64,000 nucleotides of DNA from Alitta virens (Eukaryota; Annelida; Polychaeta; Phyllodocida; Nereididae): contig OW028576.1 of NCBI GenBank assembly GCA_932294295.1, forward strand, positions 22,823,227 through 22,887,226, given 5' to 3'. The translations under genes were made by a program, and so were the position numbers. The notes under the pieces are model-generated. The model had not been told where the DNA came from. It did not search any database and was given only the letters and a program-made list of their open reading frames with translations. Shown here in pieces: positions 39,319-52,700 of the stretch; position 1 is the first letter of the stretch, and every line of letters begins with the position of its first letter.

Positions 39319-39895
39319 AAGACAATTTATAATGATGTATAATGATTCTATGCTACCAATAAGGGTTCAGTTATTGAAATGATGAGTGACGAGCACATGC
39401 ATTATAAGAAAGTCTATATTTCATTAGCGTTAATCATTGAATTTAAACAACATAGCATAAAACTTTCATGGAATGAATATGTTATAGAAGGTGCTGCTTT
39501 CATGTTAACATTGTATCATACACATATGCACTGTCCATTATAGATTAATCTCCACCTCCTATCACAGTGAAACAACAGGGAAATCAATTATTTATAAAGC
39601 ATGACTGTTTTATTTTATAAAATCTCATTGCTCCATCAAGCAAATATTTTGAATACCATTCACTGTGGAGGTAATTAAACATTCACTTTCATTGTAACGG
39701 TCAGACGTGTTGCAATTTAAAAGAAATTTACACTGAGACACACTTCCATAAAACATGGCTCAGTAATAGAAACAATAGTTAAACGATACATCCATTACTA
39801 TTAACATCCAGGTTCAGATCCAAAAGATAAATAAAAAAATTTATAAATCCATAATATATTTTCTATATTACCATCTGTTTCTGTATGTTTTGGAT

Positions 39896-40121
39896 CTATC
39901 CTTGCCAGTGACGACTAAAGCCCTCAACAGGGCTAAATGTTAAAATTATTGTATTTAACCTAAAATAGCATGAACAAGAAAAAGAGAAAAAACCTAATTG
40001 TGCTAGTTTAATCATATAAAACATAGGCTGCGCTGCAGCAAAACCCTCAGTGTATTTCACATAATACACAGTGACCATCCAATGGGCGGGTGGATGGTCG
40101 GGTGCATAACTCTTTTTTTTC
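39896..40121 (-). CDS. Candidate tail exon of the 40.6-43.9 kb receptor gene
   Basis: A TTTTGCAG acceptor at 40122-40124 opens a frame that accepts a phase-2 junction, exactly what the alternative donor at 40602-40607 would supply. It encodes about 74 residues to a stop, with a tyrosine cluster (VTVYYVKYTEG) but no clear ITIM. The later part is hydrophobic and unlike the paralogue's tail. Support is phase and splice site only. Confidence 0.3.
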
Positions 40122-40594
40122 CTGCAAAACTCTAACACTAATGCTGTTACCCTAATGACATTTCAAACAGTATTACTCTATATGGCCTCGTGGTGCCTTT
40201 TGATCATCCCCATGCAGGAAACAACAAGATTTATATCGTTATTAAAGTGATGAAATGAATTTCAATAGGTAGTTTAAAAAGGTAAAAAGCACTTTAATTT
40301 AGATATGTGATTAGTGGGCTTGAAAGTTTACCATTTTTGACCGGTTCTCAAGATATAGCCAAATTGCCTACAGAATTCCCTCCATGAAAGGCCGAAATAT
40401 TATACTAGGGGTGAACCGGCGTAAGGAGTTTTCTAATTGCTCTGATATTTCCCAGTGTTTGTTTTGGACCCCATGCATTAGAATTAGAGTTCTGCTCTGG
40501 AAACAAAGGTGTTAATACCATCAACCAAAACCCGTCGCCCGTCCATCCGGCTGCCGGTTCGTTGAGGGTTTAAAAAGCTATTCTAGAATTACAT

Positions 40595-43500
40595 TTATTC
40601 AACTGACCGTTTCAACTGATAAATTGCTGCACAAATAATTGCCAGGCCAAGGATACCCAGTACACTTCCAATTATATTGGACATTGGCATAACTGAAATT
40701 AAATAAACAATTTTGATATAACTTAAATGATCTCCGAGAATATGCCAAGAAATGTGATGAAGACTAGAGACAACTGCATATATCTATGTATGGCACCTGA
40801 ATCCCAAATGGATTCTGTTTACTGGTGCTGGTATAAAAAAAAAAATAATTTCCTGTTAAAGCCATTGTTGGTGGAGATTCATTTGCAGTACACTGACTGA
40901 GATGCAAGAAGAAGATATTCAAAATCAGTTTTCCGTTTGTTATTTCTACTTAATCCCTGATATCAAAATCAAATGAAAAAGTACCTTCTAGTAGGATTCA
41001 AAACAAAAGTCATAAGCTTGGTTTGGTCATATTTTTCCATAAATGGTATGGAGCAGCACATGATGGAAAACAATTTTAGATCAAATGTTCTCACTGATAA
41101 ACAACGCTCTTATAAAACAATTAACTTAAATGTTTGCTGTATGCTCCATTGTAATTGCTGCCTCTCTGTTACCATAACAATGGGCCATAATGACGATTAG
41201 AAGGCCAAAATGTATCACTAGAAAGATAGGAAACTACTAAGTTAATTTGTACAGAGAGGTTATCATTATGTATGAAAAGACTTAACCAGTTAGGACTGTG
41301 AATGCTGTATGATCTTTAAATTAAAGGCTTTATTCAGAATGACACTATAGATGGTATGTACAATGCAGACTCCAGATATGGTATAACTGATTGGCTTTTG
41401 GTGCTGCCAATTTAAGGATTTTACATTTGTGTTGAGGAAACAATTTATAATTGGTGTGATGGGGATATTTTATATCATGTACAGAATCACTTGGAAATCC
41501 TTAAGGTAGAGTTCACATGTAGCTGTAACGTTCATTGGACCATTTTCAAGCAGGAAGCTTGGGTTACACAAAGGAATCCAAGATGGCTTCCATGAAATGC
41601 TAACAAGGTATGCATACCATTATACATTTACAGTTTGAGAGTATTTGTTGGGTTATAAAGTTGGGGTTTGACTTATTAGAAACATTTCTGTCCAGTTTGT
41701 GCTGCTCCACGTTTTTTATGATAAAATATGACTGAAAGAAAATTGGAAGTTTATTGTGGATCCTACTAAATTAAATGATTCTAAGTCCCCTTGAATTCAA
41801 CTAGATTATAAGGGGATAGTTGAAAATGAAGATAGATCAAAAGTTGAACCAATGAATGTTTTAAAAGTTGTATGAAATACGTAAATTACCTGAAGTGGAA
41901 CTACAATCCAGCTGATGCACTGTATTGTCATTTGGGGAAACTAGAGAAAAAATAATGGATCACAGTCAATACATATCAAATATAGGTAACTTGGCATTAA
42001 AACAAAGAAGAAGAAAAAGAGTAATACAGCAATTTTCGCTATCTTCAAAACCAAAGGGTATATTGAAATAAAATTTGCAAAAAAAAAATAAAAAAATTTA
42101 TATTTCAGTACATACAAGCAGCAATGACACAAAATACTTACTATCCATGGTAATCCAAAAGCGGACTATTGGCAAATTAATGGGTGATCCTTTCAATTCC
42201 ATGCCAAATTGCCATCCATCAGTACTTTCAAAAATCTGACTGGATCTGTTAATATTTCCTGATCCTGAACAGATTAAAGGATCTTGCACGCTATTGACCC
42301 AAAAACAGAAATCAGTTGATGTTGCAAATGGTGCAAAGTCGTAAAAACAAATTTGCATTTTCCTCATTGTTTTGTTTTTCTTCATTTCTGAAGTAGTTGT
42401 GAGACTACAATTGATGTTCCGTGCTTTCATGTAGTGTCCCTCCAGATACCCAGCACTCACCATGTTGAACATTGAAAGTTGACCAGCTAGTCGTAATCTT
42501 GGACCTTCATCAATTGTCACCGTTTGGCCTATTAAAATACAATTGAAGAAAATACTGATTAAGTCAGTTATGAATGCATTGAATTACTGCTAATTTTCAA
42601 AGATTTTGAATGATATTCTTTTATATTGTCTGTCTTCCTTTAAAAATAACTCTTGTTAAATTTTTTTTGGAATCAGTAAAACTATGAGTTTTTGTTTCAT
42701 TGGATTTGCTGAAAGCTAAATACTAACTCTCACATCCTCATCGGTTTTGAAACTATTGTCATATTGTAAAATATCTGATATTCACTTACCCGCGTCAGCA
42801 ATCTTGAATTTATTTGTTCTAGGCCAAGCATCTGCCTAGACACCTCAGATTATAACCTCTAACCATGCCTGTCTTTAAATAAGCACGCCTCAAAGCCTGC
42901 CAGTGAATTCAAGGTCTGAGGTTGAACTATGCACATGTCATCTTACTGCTGCAACTGTACTCAGTCTTCACTTGGTCTACTTCTTCGAAATATTATACTT
43001 CTATGAGTTGAATTTGTTTCGAGGTGAGCTCATTTAATTGCCAAGTATTGGCTATCCACTGGAGTGTGCATTATAGTGCCCTATGTTTGTCGCTGAGGTT
43101 TGAGGTATTCACCTGCACATCAGTAGCGCACCACTTAGATTTGGTAACATTTTGAAGACTTTATCCTGAACTTTCTTTCCCTGCGATTTGATTGAGGTCA
43201 AGGCTAATGTATTTTTGCAAAATTAAGGACTCATGGAAACAGTAAGACAAGTATTTTCTTTACATATTAATGAGAGTCTTACTTAAATACCAACGAATTC
43301 ATTGGGTTATAAGAATTCATTTGATTATTAACCGTTGCAGTTGAGCTGGGCTTTTGGAAATAGATGACTTGGGATTTAATTGTGTGCAGCAAGAATCTGT
43401 TGATAAATATTATAATATAATCATATGGTATTATTAACTCATGAGTATCAGAGCAAAATTATCACTGTCATGAAATTTGTCCAACAATTTCTTACTAAAA

Positions 43501-43913
43501 CCTTTTGCAAAGGGTTAGGACATGGATTGTTTTTAAGAACAATAAGGAAATAAATGCTTACTGCTTGGTCTACATCCATATTCCAGTTGGACACATTCTT
43601 TGCTTGGGTTCGACACATGGCATTCCTTTTGTCCGCTGCATTTCTCCACAATTTTAGAAGTAAGGTCTGTAGATGCATTGATGTTAAGGAAAAGCATATT
43701 TTGTGAATTGCATTTGACAGTAATTGTTTCATTACACGATGAAAACGTCGTGCCACAGACCCCATGAACTGAAAGTAGATGAAACATAGATGAAAAGCAC
43801 CGTAAAAAATGATGCAATATATTATTCTCATTATTTTTGCAACATTTACAAAAGAGTAAATACATACGAGAAAGTAAAATGACAATGAATTGTGTCCATC
43901 GAATACTATCCAT
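40595..43913 (-). CDS. Type I membrane SUEL-lectin-like receptor, paralogue A
   Basis: Exons (minus): 43868-43913, 43562-43768, 42142-42528, 41890-41940, 40595/40608-40692. Phases agree throughout. Read to the stop at 40595 it has 262 residues. Residues 1 to about 19 form a signal peptide. About 20-84 is a six-cysteine module resembling the SUEL/rhamnose-binding lectin fold (C..ETITVKC at the start, KCSGQKEC and LEYGC at the end), but the usual YGR motif is absent, so sugar binding is uncertain. Residues 85-213 form an unrecognised module with DFCFWVNS and ICSGSGN. A 17-residue linker and a helix at about 237-255 follow. Inside the last exon a GTCAGT donor at 40602-40607 would make it 85 nt and phase 2, exactly as in paralogue B, so a longer tail through downstream exons is likely. 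Without it the tail is only a few residues (LKRSVE). Recent tandem duplicate of the gene at 57.2-59.8 kb. Confidence 0.75.
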
Positions 43914-43989
43914 ATTGAACAAGTGCCAGCTGCAACTGATTTAACATGTTAAAAGACCTATAGGGAAGTGACAGATGAATCGTTATCAT

Positions 43990-44440
43990 CATGGTTCACA
44001 CTAATTGCTTGCAACATATGACGTATTTTTCTTACCTCTGAGGTCACACGAACAGGTCAAGGTGTCCCTTTTTTAGCATTTCTTGTGACAATTTTTCAAT
44101 TGAATCCCATATTTTGGTGCAACATTGGAGTATTTGGTGTCAGTGTTTATATTTTGCTGCCGTATGACTGGAAGAACATGCGGTACAATAGTGAAGTTTT
44201 TTTTTAGAGTAGCTCACACAGCCATCTTTCAGTGCTGGAAAAATGACAGAGGTTATATTCTTCATTTTTCTGCACAAAATATTGTTGAACTGCACATTTT
44301 ATACATCTGTGCTACTGTAAGCCATACTTTTTCAAGCCATATGACTAGAAGGACAAATGACACAAGGCTGAGATTATTATTTTGGCGTAGATCCTATAGC
44401 CATTATTCAACGCTGAAAAAAAGGAGGTAATTTGCTTCAC
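43990..44440. repeat. Degenerate tandem duplication (~185 bp)
   Basis: Segments at about 44158-44255 and 44338-44428 share 'CC(G/A)TATGACT(G/A)GAAG(A/G)ACA' and 'TAG(C/A)TC...(A/T)AGCCAT..TTCA(G/A)(T/C)GCTG(G/A)AAAAA'. An open frame spans both copies but has no recognisable product. Confidence 0.4.
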
Positions 44441-45430
44441 GTTCTGTTAGAAAATACTGAAATGCATAAATCATTTACAATATCGAACATGCAAGTCCTT
44501 GTTTGTGACCAGCATATGTAAACAACATGCTTAAAGGCTGCTTTTTTCATAAAACTTATTGTAGATGATATTTCTTAATTTAAAATACATTTTTAACTGA
44601 TTTTCAGATTTTTTCTGAGCTCACTGAATAAGTGGACTGCAGATTGTGTATTACTGGTGTCTCACATCGTTCTTGTATATTTTTGTAATCTGAAAACAAG
44701 AGCTGGACCCACTGGTCCATTTCACATGGGATGTCCGGTCTGGTTTTTTTTTTTATTGGACTGAAGAAATAAAATGTATCACTGTTGATTCTATCTTTAA
44801 AACAATTTTTCAGCTCAATTTGGCCTTTTTCACAAAATGTGAGAAGTGATGAGACTATGTCGGGAAGGGCTACTGCTGATGATGCTGAGGTTAATTAGGT
44901 GCATCAATGGGTGTTTATATTCACGGTTTCAGGATATAAAATATACGGCAGTTGAAGTTATTATTTTAGCATGTATGGTCATTCACACCTGGCTATGGTA
45001 TGTAGGCCTAATGGAGATGAGGTAAACGGATTATTAAACAGTTGAATCACATGCATTATTTATTGTATGGATGACTTTTGGTTCTTCTTAATGAGGTTTC
45101 TATATGCAAAGACACTTCATTTGGTATAACTGACAAGCAAGTCACATATTTTGAATGCCTGAAACAATCACATCTGAATCCCTTTTGAATAGATATTGTA
45201 AAATCCAAATTTAAATTCAGATTTTGAGAGCAAAATTAGAACTGTGTCATCAGTTATAAAAAACTAAGATATATGAAATTAAAGCTTATTGAAAATTCTT
45301 TGGTTGCAGCACCAGAGGTTTGAGGTTGATAATGATAATTGTAACAAATGGCATTGAAAAAAGGACATCTATGAAGAATGAACTTGGAAGTCTGGGCCAT
45401 TGGAAAACGGGTTTTGTTCAAACCATGGTA
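44441..45430. other. Intergenic between the two receptor genes
   Basis: AT-rich sequence between the decayed tandem duplication and the element fragment at 45435. No supported gene. Confidence 0.4.
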
Positions 45431-45434
45431 ACTG

Positions 45435-45822
45435 AAATTCCAGGAGAGACTCGACGTGTTGTACGGGTAAGTCGAGGGCTAGTAGTTTTAACTTGCCGAC
45501 TTTCCCGTCGTTATATTTTAAATTTAGACCAGGCGACATACACGGCGAGTTACTCGTATATGCCATCGTGTTACTCGTAGAAATTGTGGAGTCACCCCTG
45601 GAAGCCGTCGAGTCTCTCCTGAAATTCGTCCACTAATTGGCCGTAACCCGTCAAGTCACCCGTAGAACCCGTCGAGTCACCTGTAGAACCCGTCGAGTCA
45701 TCCGTAGTACCCTTTTTGCTGCCAGAATCCGTTGCCAAACCGGCGAAAAAAGCTGTTGCATAACAGTTACGTCATACTACGGCTTCACTACGGCAAAACC
45801 GGCTATGTGAGACGGGGGCTTT
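45435..45822. mobile_element. TTAA-family element fragment
   Basis: Array of CGAGTCACC, GTAGAACCCGTCGAGT and ACTCG units over 45450-45720. It is followed by the same terminal block as the 16.6 kb copy: 'CCAGAATCCGT(T/C)GCCAA', then 'CGGCAAAACCGGCTATGTG' close to the end. Only one terminus is recognisable. Confidence 0.6.
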
Positions 45823-46830
45823 ACTGATAGTGACATAATTCCTTATAATATACCTGAACACAGTCACGTAGGCCATGGGGAACCAGTACACTGTGTCACA
45901 GACCTAGTTGAGGTCATCACAACATATTGTGGAATGTCTGTCATACACTTTCGATATTTTTTTGTCTTGATCATTGCTTTTCCATATGTTTATTTTAATG
46001 AGACATTGGGTTCTGCATGAAGGTCGCGCAATAAAAACATGACAGAATGTGAAACGGTACATCTTGCAGGAAAGATAAGATAACAATCTTCAGTGGAATC
46101 CGAGACAAGAACAACTGAAGAAGTAGTTTCTCTTTGGACACACATGTTGATCTCCGGCTTAATAAAGACAATTTTAGATTGGGAATATTCCTTGTATTAA
46201 TGTCAACTTGCTTTTTATTTGAGGTATAAGTTATTTATGTAACCGAGATAACTGCATGAGGTCATTCCTAATCATGATTTTTGCACCATCAGTTTACCAC
46301 AATGTGTTGACTGTGTTTTGTTCTCATTTCATAAATTACAAAAAAAATTCATTTGGAAGAAATGATAGATATCTGGTAATATGTGAAGAATGCCAGCATC
46401 CCGGGTTAAGTCACCAGACATCTAAAACAAAGAGATGAATAAGTATTTTCCCCCACCTCGATTCATATTCTAGTCCCCTGCACAGCCGAGGAGTGCTTTA
46501 AGCAGCAAAGTCGCAGTTGCTAAATTTAATTGAATGCAAACTTTCTGTCAAGTAGATTAATATATATGTAATTTTGAGGTCTACATACTGGCCACATGGA
46601 AATAACATTTCTCACAGGTGCTATTTGCCAAGCAAAACTATTATGGTGAAATATATATTACATTATATATGTACTTGAAAGATTCATTGCTGTAGTTATT
46701 ACACTTCTTTTGAATAATCATTATTATATTACGTTTTCGTTACAATCATATACAAGTCAGAAGCTATAGCTTAGAGTACAATTTAATGGAAAACAATTTG
46801 GCTGATTTGGTGCTGCCAATAATGTGGAAT
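45823..46830. other. Intergenic, no gene seen
   Basis: AT-rich; ends in a run of 17 G at 46831-46847. Confidence 0.4.
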
Positions 46831-46844
46831 GGGGGGGGGGGGGG

Positions 46845-48260
46845 GGGTCTGAGCCCCACTTTGTTTGGTATTTATGCTGATGGTATGCTTAGTAAGATAA
46901 ATCAAAAGGATCTTTGATTTAATAATCGATAATGTTTGTAGCAGTATCATTGAGTATGAGCAAAATGGTTATGTATTAAATTCAACAACAGGGATCAGAA
47001 TAAACATAAATCAAAAACTTATTTCAAATTGTACAGAACGTATCTAAATTATCCCAATGAAAGGAATAAAACTATGAACAAGACATACAGAAATATTTTA
47101 ACAAGGGTAATAAGAAAAGCAGAAATGTACTATCAACATCTGAAGGATGATAAGAAGAACAATTTTAAAGCCTCATGGGAAATCTTTAGCCCAGTTATTA
47201 ATCCTAAAAAGACAAAAGCCAAGAAAGAATAAAACGAAATATCACATAAAGAAAAAGTATTTACTAGTGACAAAGAAATTTGCTAATGCGCTGTGTGATC
47301 ATTTTCAATGTAGGAAATCAAATAACAAATAAAAAAACACCATATTGCAGGACAATTGAATTTCAAAATTACTTAAGAACAAGAAATACAAAGAATAATA
47401 TCTGATTTCAAAAAAAGATGGAGTCTCAAATAAAATCTTAAGTACTGTTATAGTCCAATACCTCTGGTTCACCAGATATTAATAACAGGGTAATATCCAG
47501 ATGCCATCAAAACAGGCAAGGTAATTCCAATTCTCAAGGTAATTCCAATTCTCAAGGGAAAAAATACTGACGGTCCAAATAATTATAGACTTATTACTAA
47601 CAAAGTAATAGAAAAAGGTATTTACAATAGAGTGCACACTTTCTTAGAAAAGAAAAAAACTTTTACAACTGTCAGTTTGGATTTAGGAAAACACCACTCA
47701 ACATCATTGGTCAATCAATAGAAAATAAAGAAATGACAATTGGAATATTCCTAGACTTAACAAAGGCATTTGACCTCGTAAAACATGATATATTACTTAT
47801 AAAACTAGAAAAATTTGGTGTAAGAGGACCAGCCATTGAATTGATAAAATCCTATCTTACTAATTGGCAACAGTATGCTCAAATAAAAAAATGAAAAATC
47901 AGACTAAAAAACTGTTAAAATGGATGTACCATAAGGGTCTGTCTCAGGCCCATGTAACATAAATATGTTTGCGGATGACACAAGTATCTTTTTATCAGGA
48001 AATGACCCACTAAAATTGAAACAAGAAGCAGAACAATGTTTAGAGCACCTAACAAAGTGGTTCCAGGCAAATGATTTATATTGTAAATGACTCAAAACTA
48101 ACTATGTGGTGTTTTGTATAATGAAAAATATTCCTGATATGTTAAAAGAAATAAAAGTAAGGGATAAAAATCATCCATAGGAAAAATACAGCAAAATATT
48201 TGGGTGTCCAAGACCAGCATTTTCCAAAATTTTTGGTATTATAATGATGTTTGGAAATAA
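46845..48260 (+). mobile_element. LINE reverse transcriptase relic, heavily decayed
   Basis: A first fragment at about 46850-46920 reads LSPTLFGIYADGMLSKINQKDL. A second, colinear relic follows. 47029-47230 (LNYPNERNKTMNKTYRNILT, the pre-RT linker typical of many LINEs) is followed by about 47500-47600 (TGKVIPIL, NNYRLIT), 47660-47880 (NCQFGFRK, GIFLDLTKAFDLVKHDILL) and about 47965-48090 (FADDTSIFLSGNDPLKLKQE). The blocks lie in different frames with many stops. Confidence 0.75.
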
Positions 48261-49798
48261 ACTCAACTCAACAACTGTTTGTTCAAACAGGATGAGACCT
48301 TTGAGTTTATTAGTTAAATATGTATGTAAATCCCAGGTTCTTTGAGGTACTCCTATGTGTATTTTTTTGGGATACTTCTATTCATTTTATTTTATGTTAT
48401 GCTTGATTTTTCTCATGTGCAGTTATTGGTGTAAATAAAAATTATATATATATATACTGTCGGGAGTCTAGACACCAGACATAACAAAACAGACTATAGT
48501 GCTTTCAATTTGTTAGGTGGATGATAAAATATTTTCCTTGTATGTGTAGGTTCAATGTGTTCAATGTGTATCAATTATTGATAATTTCTAAGTACTTTCA
48601 GTTTATGCTTATGATTAATACATGACAATTTTGTCATTCATAACATGGATTGAAAATTGAGTTGCCTATTTCATTGAAGAGACACTTTCACTTCTATTTA
48701 AAATTTCTTTGTGGGCACAGGATAATTGATCCTGAGAAACATACAAAATCAATTTATATATATGATGATATTATACTGCTTCTCATTTTCTTTAGAACTT
48801 ATAAACTTGTAATTTTGTTATTTGAGGGGGTTACAAAGAGAAAATTTACTGGATGGGACTTTATAGGGGCGAGTAAATTAGAACAAAGGTATTATTGAGA
48901 GTGTACCAATGCTGCCATATTTGAATTAGGTGAACGAATCGACAAAGCGAAAAATGAGCGATCCAATATTTTTCTTGTAATTACTCATGTTACAGTTATC
49001 TGGATTGTCAAACCGCACACAGAATGATAACTTCTTAAGTCCATTACTCAAATTCTTAATCCTGGCATAAAACTAGCTTAAATCTTTCTATGACAACCAA
49101 AAGTGTGAGGTATCAAGCTGTAATTTATCCACACAAATTTTGTTCCTTCATTGCAATGTCAATGACGGTCATTCTGCACCTGGTTCTTGTAATTGTTCTT
49201 TCAAACCCATGACTTATGATTTCACTTATCCGCCCTATTGTACCATGAAGAATGAACTCCATGAAATGAATTTTTCATGGTGATGATGTATATCTTCAAT
49301 TATATTCTTCATGTTATAGAATTATTCATGAATCAGTAAAACTCAATACTCAGATAAGGAGTGGGGAAAACCCTCTGGATTCTTGAAATAACTCATAGAC
49401 AAACACTGTCTAGCATGATTTTATTACAAAAATGATGTCATACATTAAATATGACTGTAAATATGTTACAAATTTTTTATAATTATATTAAATGTTTTGA
49501 TACATTGAACATTTGCTAATATTTTGATACATTTTATGATTATATTTATATCTATATCTATATATAATTATATATATATATATATATCTACATGTAAATG
49601 TACAGGTTTAAAATTAAGTACCTTCCTCATATTGCTTTATTTCCTCGTCTGCTGTATTGACGTCATATACTATGTACATTTCATGTAAAGAAGATAACAG
49701 TTATGCGTCATATTTTGCATTATTATTTCGTTTTGGCTTTTTTTTTCCTACTCCGTGTGTTGCAATAGTTCACCGTCACATCATCAGCATTGGTCGTC
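48261..49798. other. 3' flank of receptor gene B
   Basis: AT-rich, (TA)n tracts at about 48446-48460 and 49550-49590. At 49617-49675 the minus strand has a short open stretch after a CATAG acceptor (YDVNTADEEIKQYEEGT, then stop). It looks tail-like but is in the wrong phase to follow the last supported exon of gene B. Confidence 0.35.
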
Positions 49799-52700
49799 TT
49801 ATTCTCCCAAAAAAGGATCGATCTGCTGTCTTCTCTGCCCTCCCCACCTTCCATAAAATGGGGTAAAAAAGTAAAAATCATAATCACATTTGTAATGTTT
49901 ATGTGAAGGAACTTCATGAAGTATTCTATTAGTCACGTCTGATGACTTCCTAAATTTGCTATGTGCAGAGCTGCAATAAGTTGGCAACTGTTTCTAGAGC
50001 AGAACATTTTGGCAAAAAAAAACAAGAGTAAAATCAAGGTATTGAAAGAAAAATTCTGTATATTTTCAAATTGGTAGTGATTATTTACCTGTTCCTCCTG
50101 CCTGTCAGCAGTGTGTACAGAAGTTCCAAAGAAGTTCGTCTGTGTGCTCTACCCGTTTCTTTACTCAGACCAATGTAATTCCTTGCACCTCTGAAATTTC
50201 ACAATGCATCAATTATAAAGGAACTTTCTGACAATATTGTCCATAACGGTTAACTTCTGTATCATCTGTCTCATCAAAATGTAGACATATTGTTGACATT
50301 CCACCTATTATCTCAACAGATGATTGACTCAGAGCGCAATGCTAGATTATAACCAGCAGAAATGCGAAAAATTTAAGTGAAATGGTGAATTGAATATGAT
50401 TTATAGTCTAGAGATATTAAGTAAACATTTGCAAACATGGAGCGTGCATCATTTCCTATAGCTCTTCCTTCAATCTTACTGTGGACTGCCCTAGAAACAG
50501 ATAAATATACACCATATAAATTTGTGTGAAATTGTGTCCTCCATGTTAATACCACTGTTGATTGCAAATTTACAACAGAATAGTTGTCATAATAAAATGT
50601 TCCTTTGACACTCAGCTGTATGTAAACATATGACCCCAACTGTATAAGCCTAGGTATAATTGAAAACTACAAGACTGTACTATAAATGGATGACTGACAG
50701 TTGGAAAAGGTTGTTGTACCTCGTTGGCAGAGGCAGTTCCTGATGTTGAATTCTTGGTGGTCCTATTTCCCCTCCGATGCTTTGAATGCCATGATGTTTG
50801 CTAAATAACGTAAATTATATTTATCACAAAATGTATTGACGACACCTGTATGCTAATAATTATGCTAATGAGGAAATTGAAGCTGTCTCTATGGACCATG
50901 CTTTATCACTACCTTGGAGTTCTATTGAAGGTGTGATCGATATCAGCATAGACAACGGGTGGATCAGCATTTTCATTTCTACTGGCTTGGTTGTCCATGG
51001 GTTTTCTGTGTTTTTTAAAGTCAAGAGACGATTAGTTTTTATAATTGTTTGATTTAATGCATACAGATAAAACGTTTAGACTGGGTAGAGAAATATCTGT
51101 AAACAGCTTTCAAATGATATGGAACTGTGCAAATAACTCCCAATAAAAGTTAATTGAAAAAGTAAAATAATTTAGTTGCTATCAATACCTTAGGCTTACA
51201 ATATTTGTGTATTGACTGGATGTTGAGCATGACAAATATCTGAATTCTCAATTATACTGGGAGTAATGATAAAGGGGCATTCACACTGTCACGGATACGA
51301 CCTACGCATGACAACAAATGGGAAAAATGGGCTATACAGTATGACTCATATGGAATTGTCCATATTTCGCCGACATCACCCCAAAACGCCCCGAAACGCG
51401 GCGAAAGGCCACGCACAGCTGATAGACATTCCTAACTAATTGGCTATAATTAATCTGCGGCTGGTGTCGGCTTGCAGCGGCTCATCGCGGGTCCTTGCCC
51501 CTCGTCATGGATATGAGAGGGTGGGCAGCCGTGGATGGTGGTCAGCAGCATTTTCCCCTTATCAACAACATGTGTTTGTTATCAGTCTCAGATTCCAGTT
51601 TATCACTCCCCTTGTCACCCAGAATGTGGAGACAAGAGTAGTAATTTTGTCTCCATGCCCAGAATACAGAATAGGAGGGGTAAAATGCATGACTTCCCAT
51701 TTTTTAGGGTTTATTTTACATTATTGGAGCATGGAAATTTTATTACATTGTACATCAGAAGATAAAGACATTGGAATTCATAAGTCAACCCCATGTGAAC
51801 ATTATTTTTTTTCTAACTTGTCCATCAAATACGATTGTACAACTGACCTTGAAAATAGTGTTCTAATGTCTGATGAGTAGTCCCGAGAAATGTAATGAAA
51901 GGTATATTCACTGTGATGAACACTATATAAATGTCTGCAAGTTTTTTTTTCAGAAAGGGAAAAACGTGGGGGAACTCTCTGGGCAGAGCAATGAGCCCCC
52001 CCCCCCCTCCCCTCTGCTCCCCCCCCCCCCATCCACCCCCATAGTCCTGCATGTGTGGCTGGTCATTGTCGATTACTCCAGACCAGATCAAAGGAATGCT
52101 TAATTAGTAACTCTGACTCCCCATAGTTATTTTCCAATTTTCTAACTATATACCAATGACTTCCTGCTTGTTGGGTTGCTTTAATTTTCTAGATCAAGAG
52201 CATATAAAAATGTTTGCATTGTGTTAAGGTGATCCAGAGATATGAAAAATGACAATGCAACTAAAAACATATTGAATTTTAATAGTGCTCAATTAAACCC
52301 TGCAAACATCTGTGTTACCTCCAACTAAATCTCATTAATTGATATTTTATAAGAATTGAGGATTGATATTTCATGCCACCATTGTTGCAGAAATTTCCAG
52401 AGCCAGGTGACCTTATGGAGTTGTGGGTCATATATGATGCATATTGCTGTATTCTCATTTGACAGTAGGCTCTACTTATTAATGTTTCTCCCTAAGTTTC
52501 ACATTTCAAAAACACATTTCATTGTATTCCATAGATCCACAATAATCCTAAAAAAATAGTTTCACATTTCTGAAATGTTGTTTAATAATTTCAGCACAGA
52601 TTATTAAACAAGGGCTATGGTGCAGTCAATATTGCTGACTGACTGACTGCTATATTAGTAATGCTAGCACAGATTATTAAATAAGGGCTTCCGCGCAGTT

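Noticed and set aside
49617..49675. Tail-like open stretch ending QYEEGT before a stop, as the last exon of receptor gene B
   Set aside because: Its frame requires a phase-1 junction, whereas the last supported exon ends in phase 2; the exon at 49799-49970 fits instead.
51440..51880. 146-codon plus-strand open frame
   Set aside because: Antisense to the intron of receptor gene B, overlaps a repeat, and has no domain or conserved motif.
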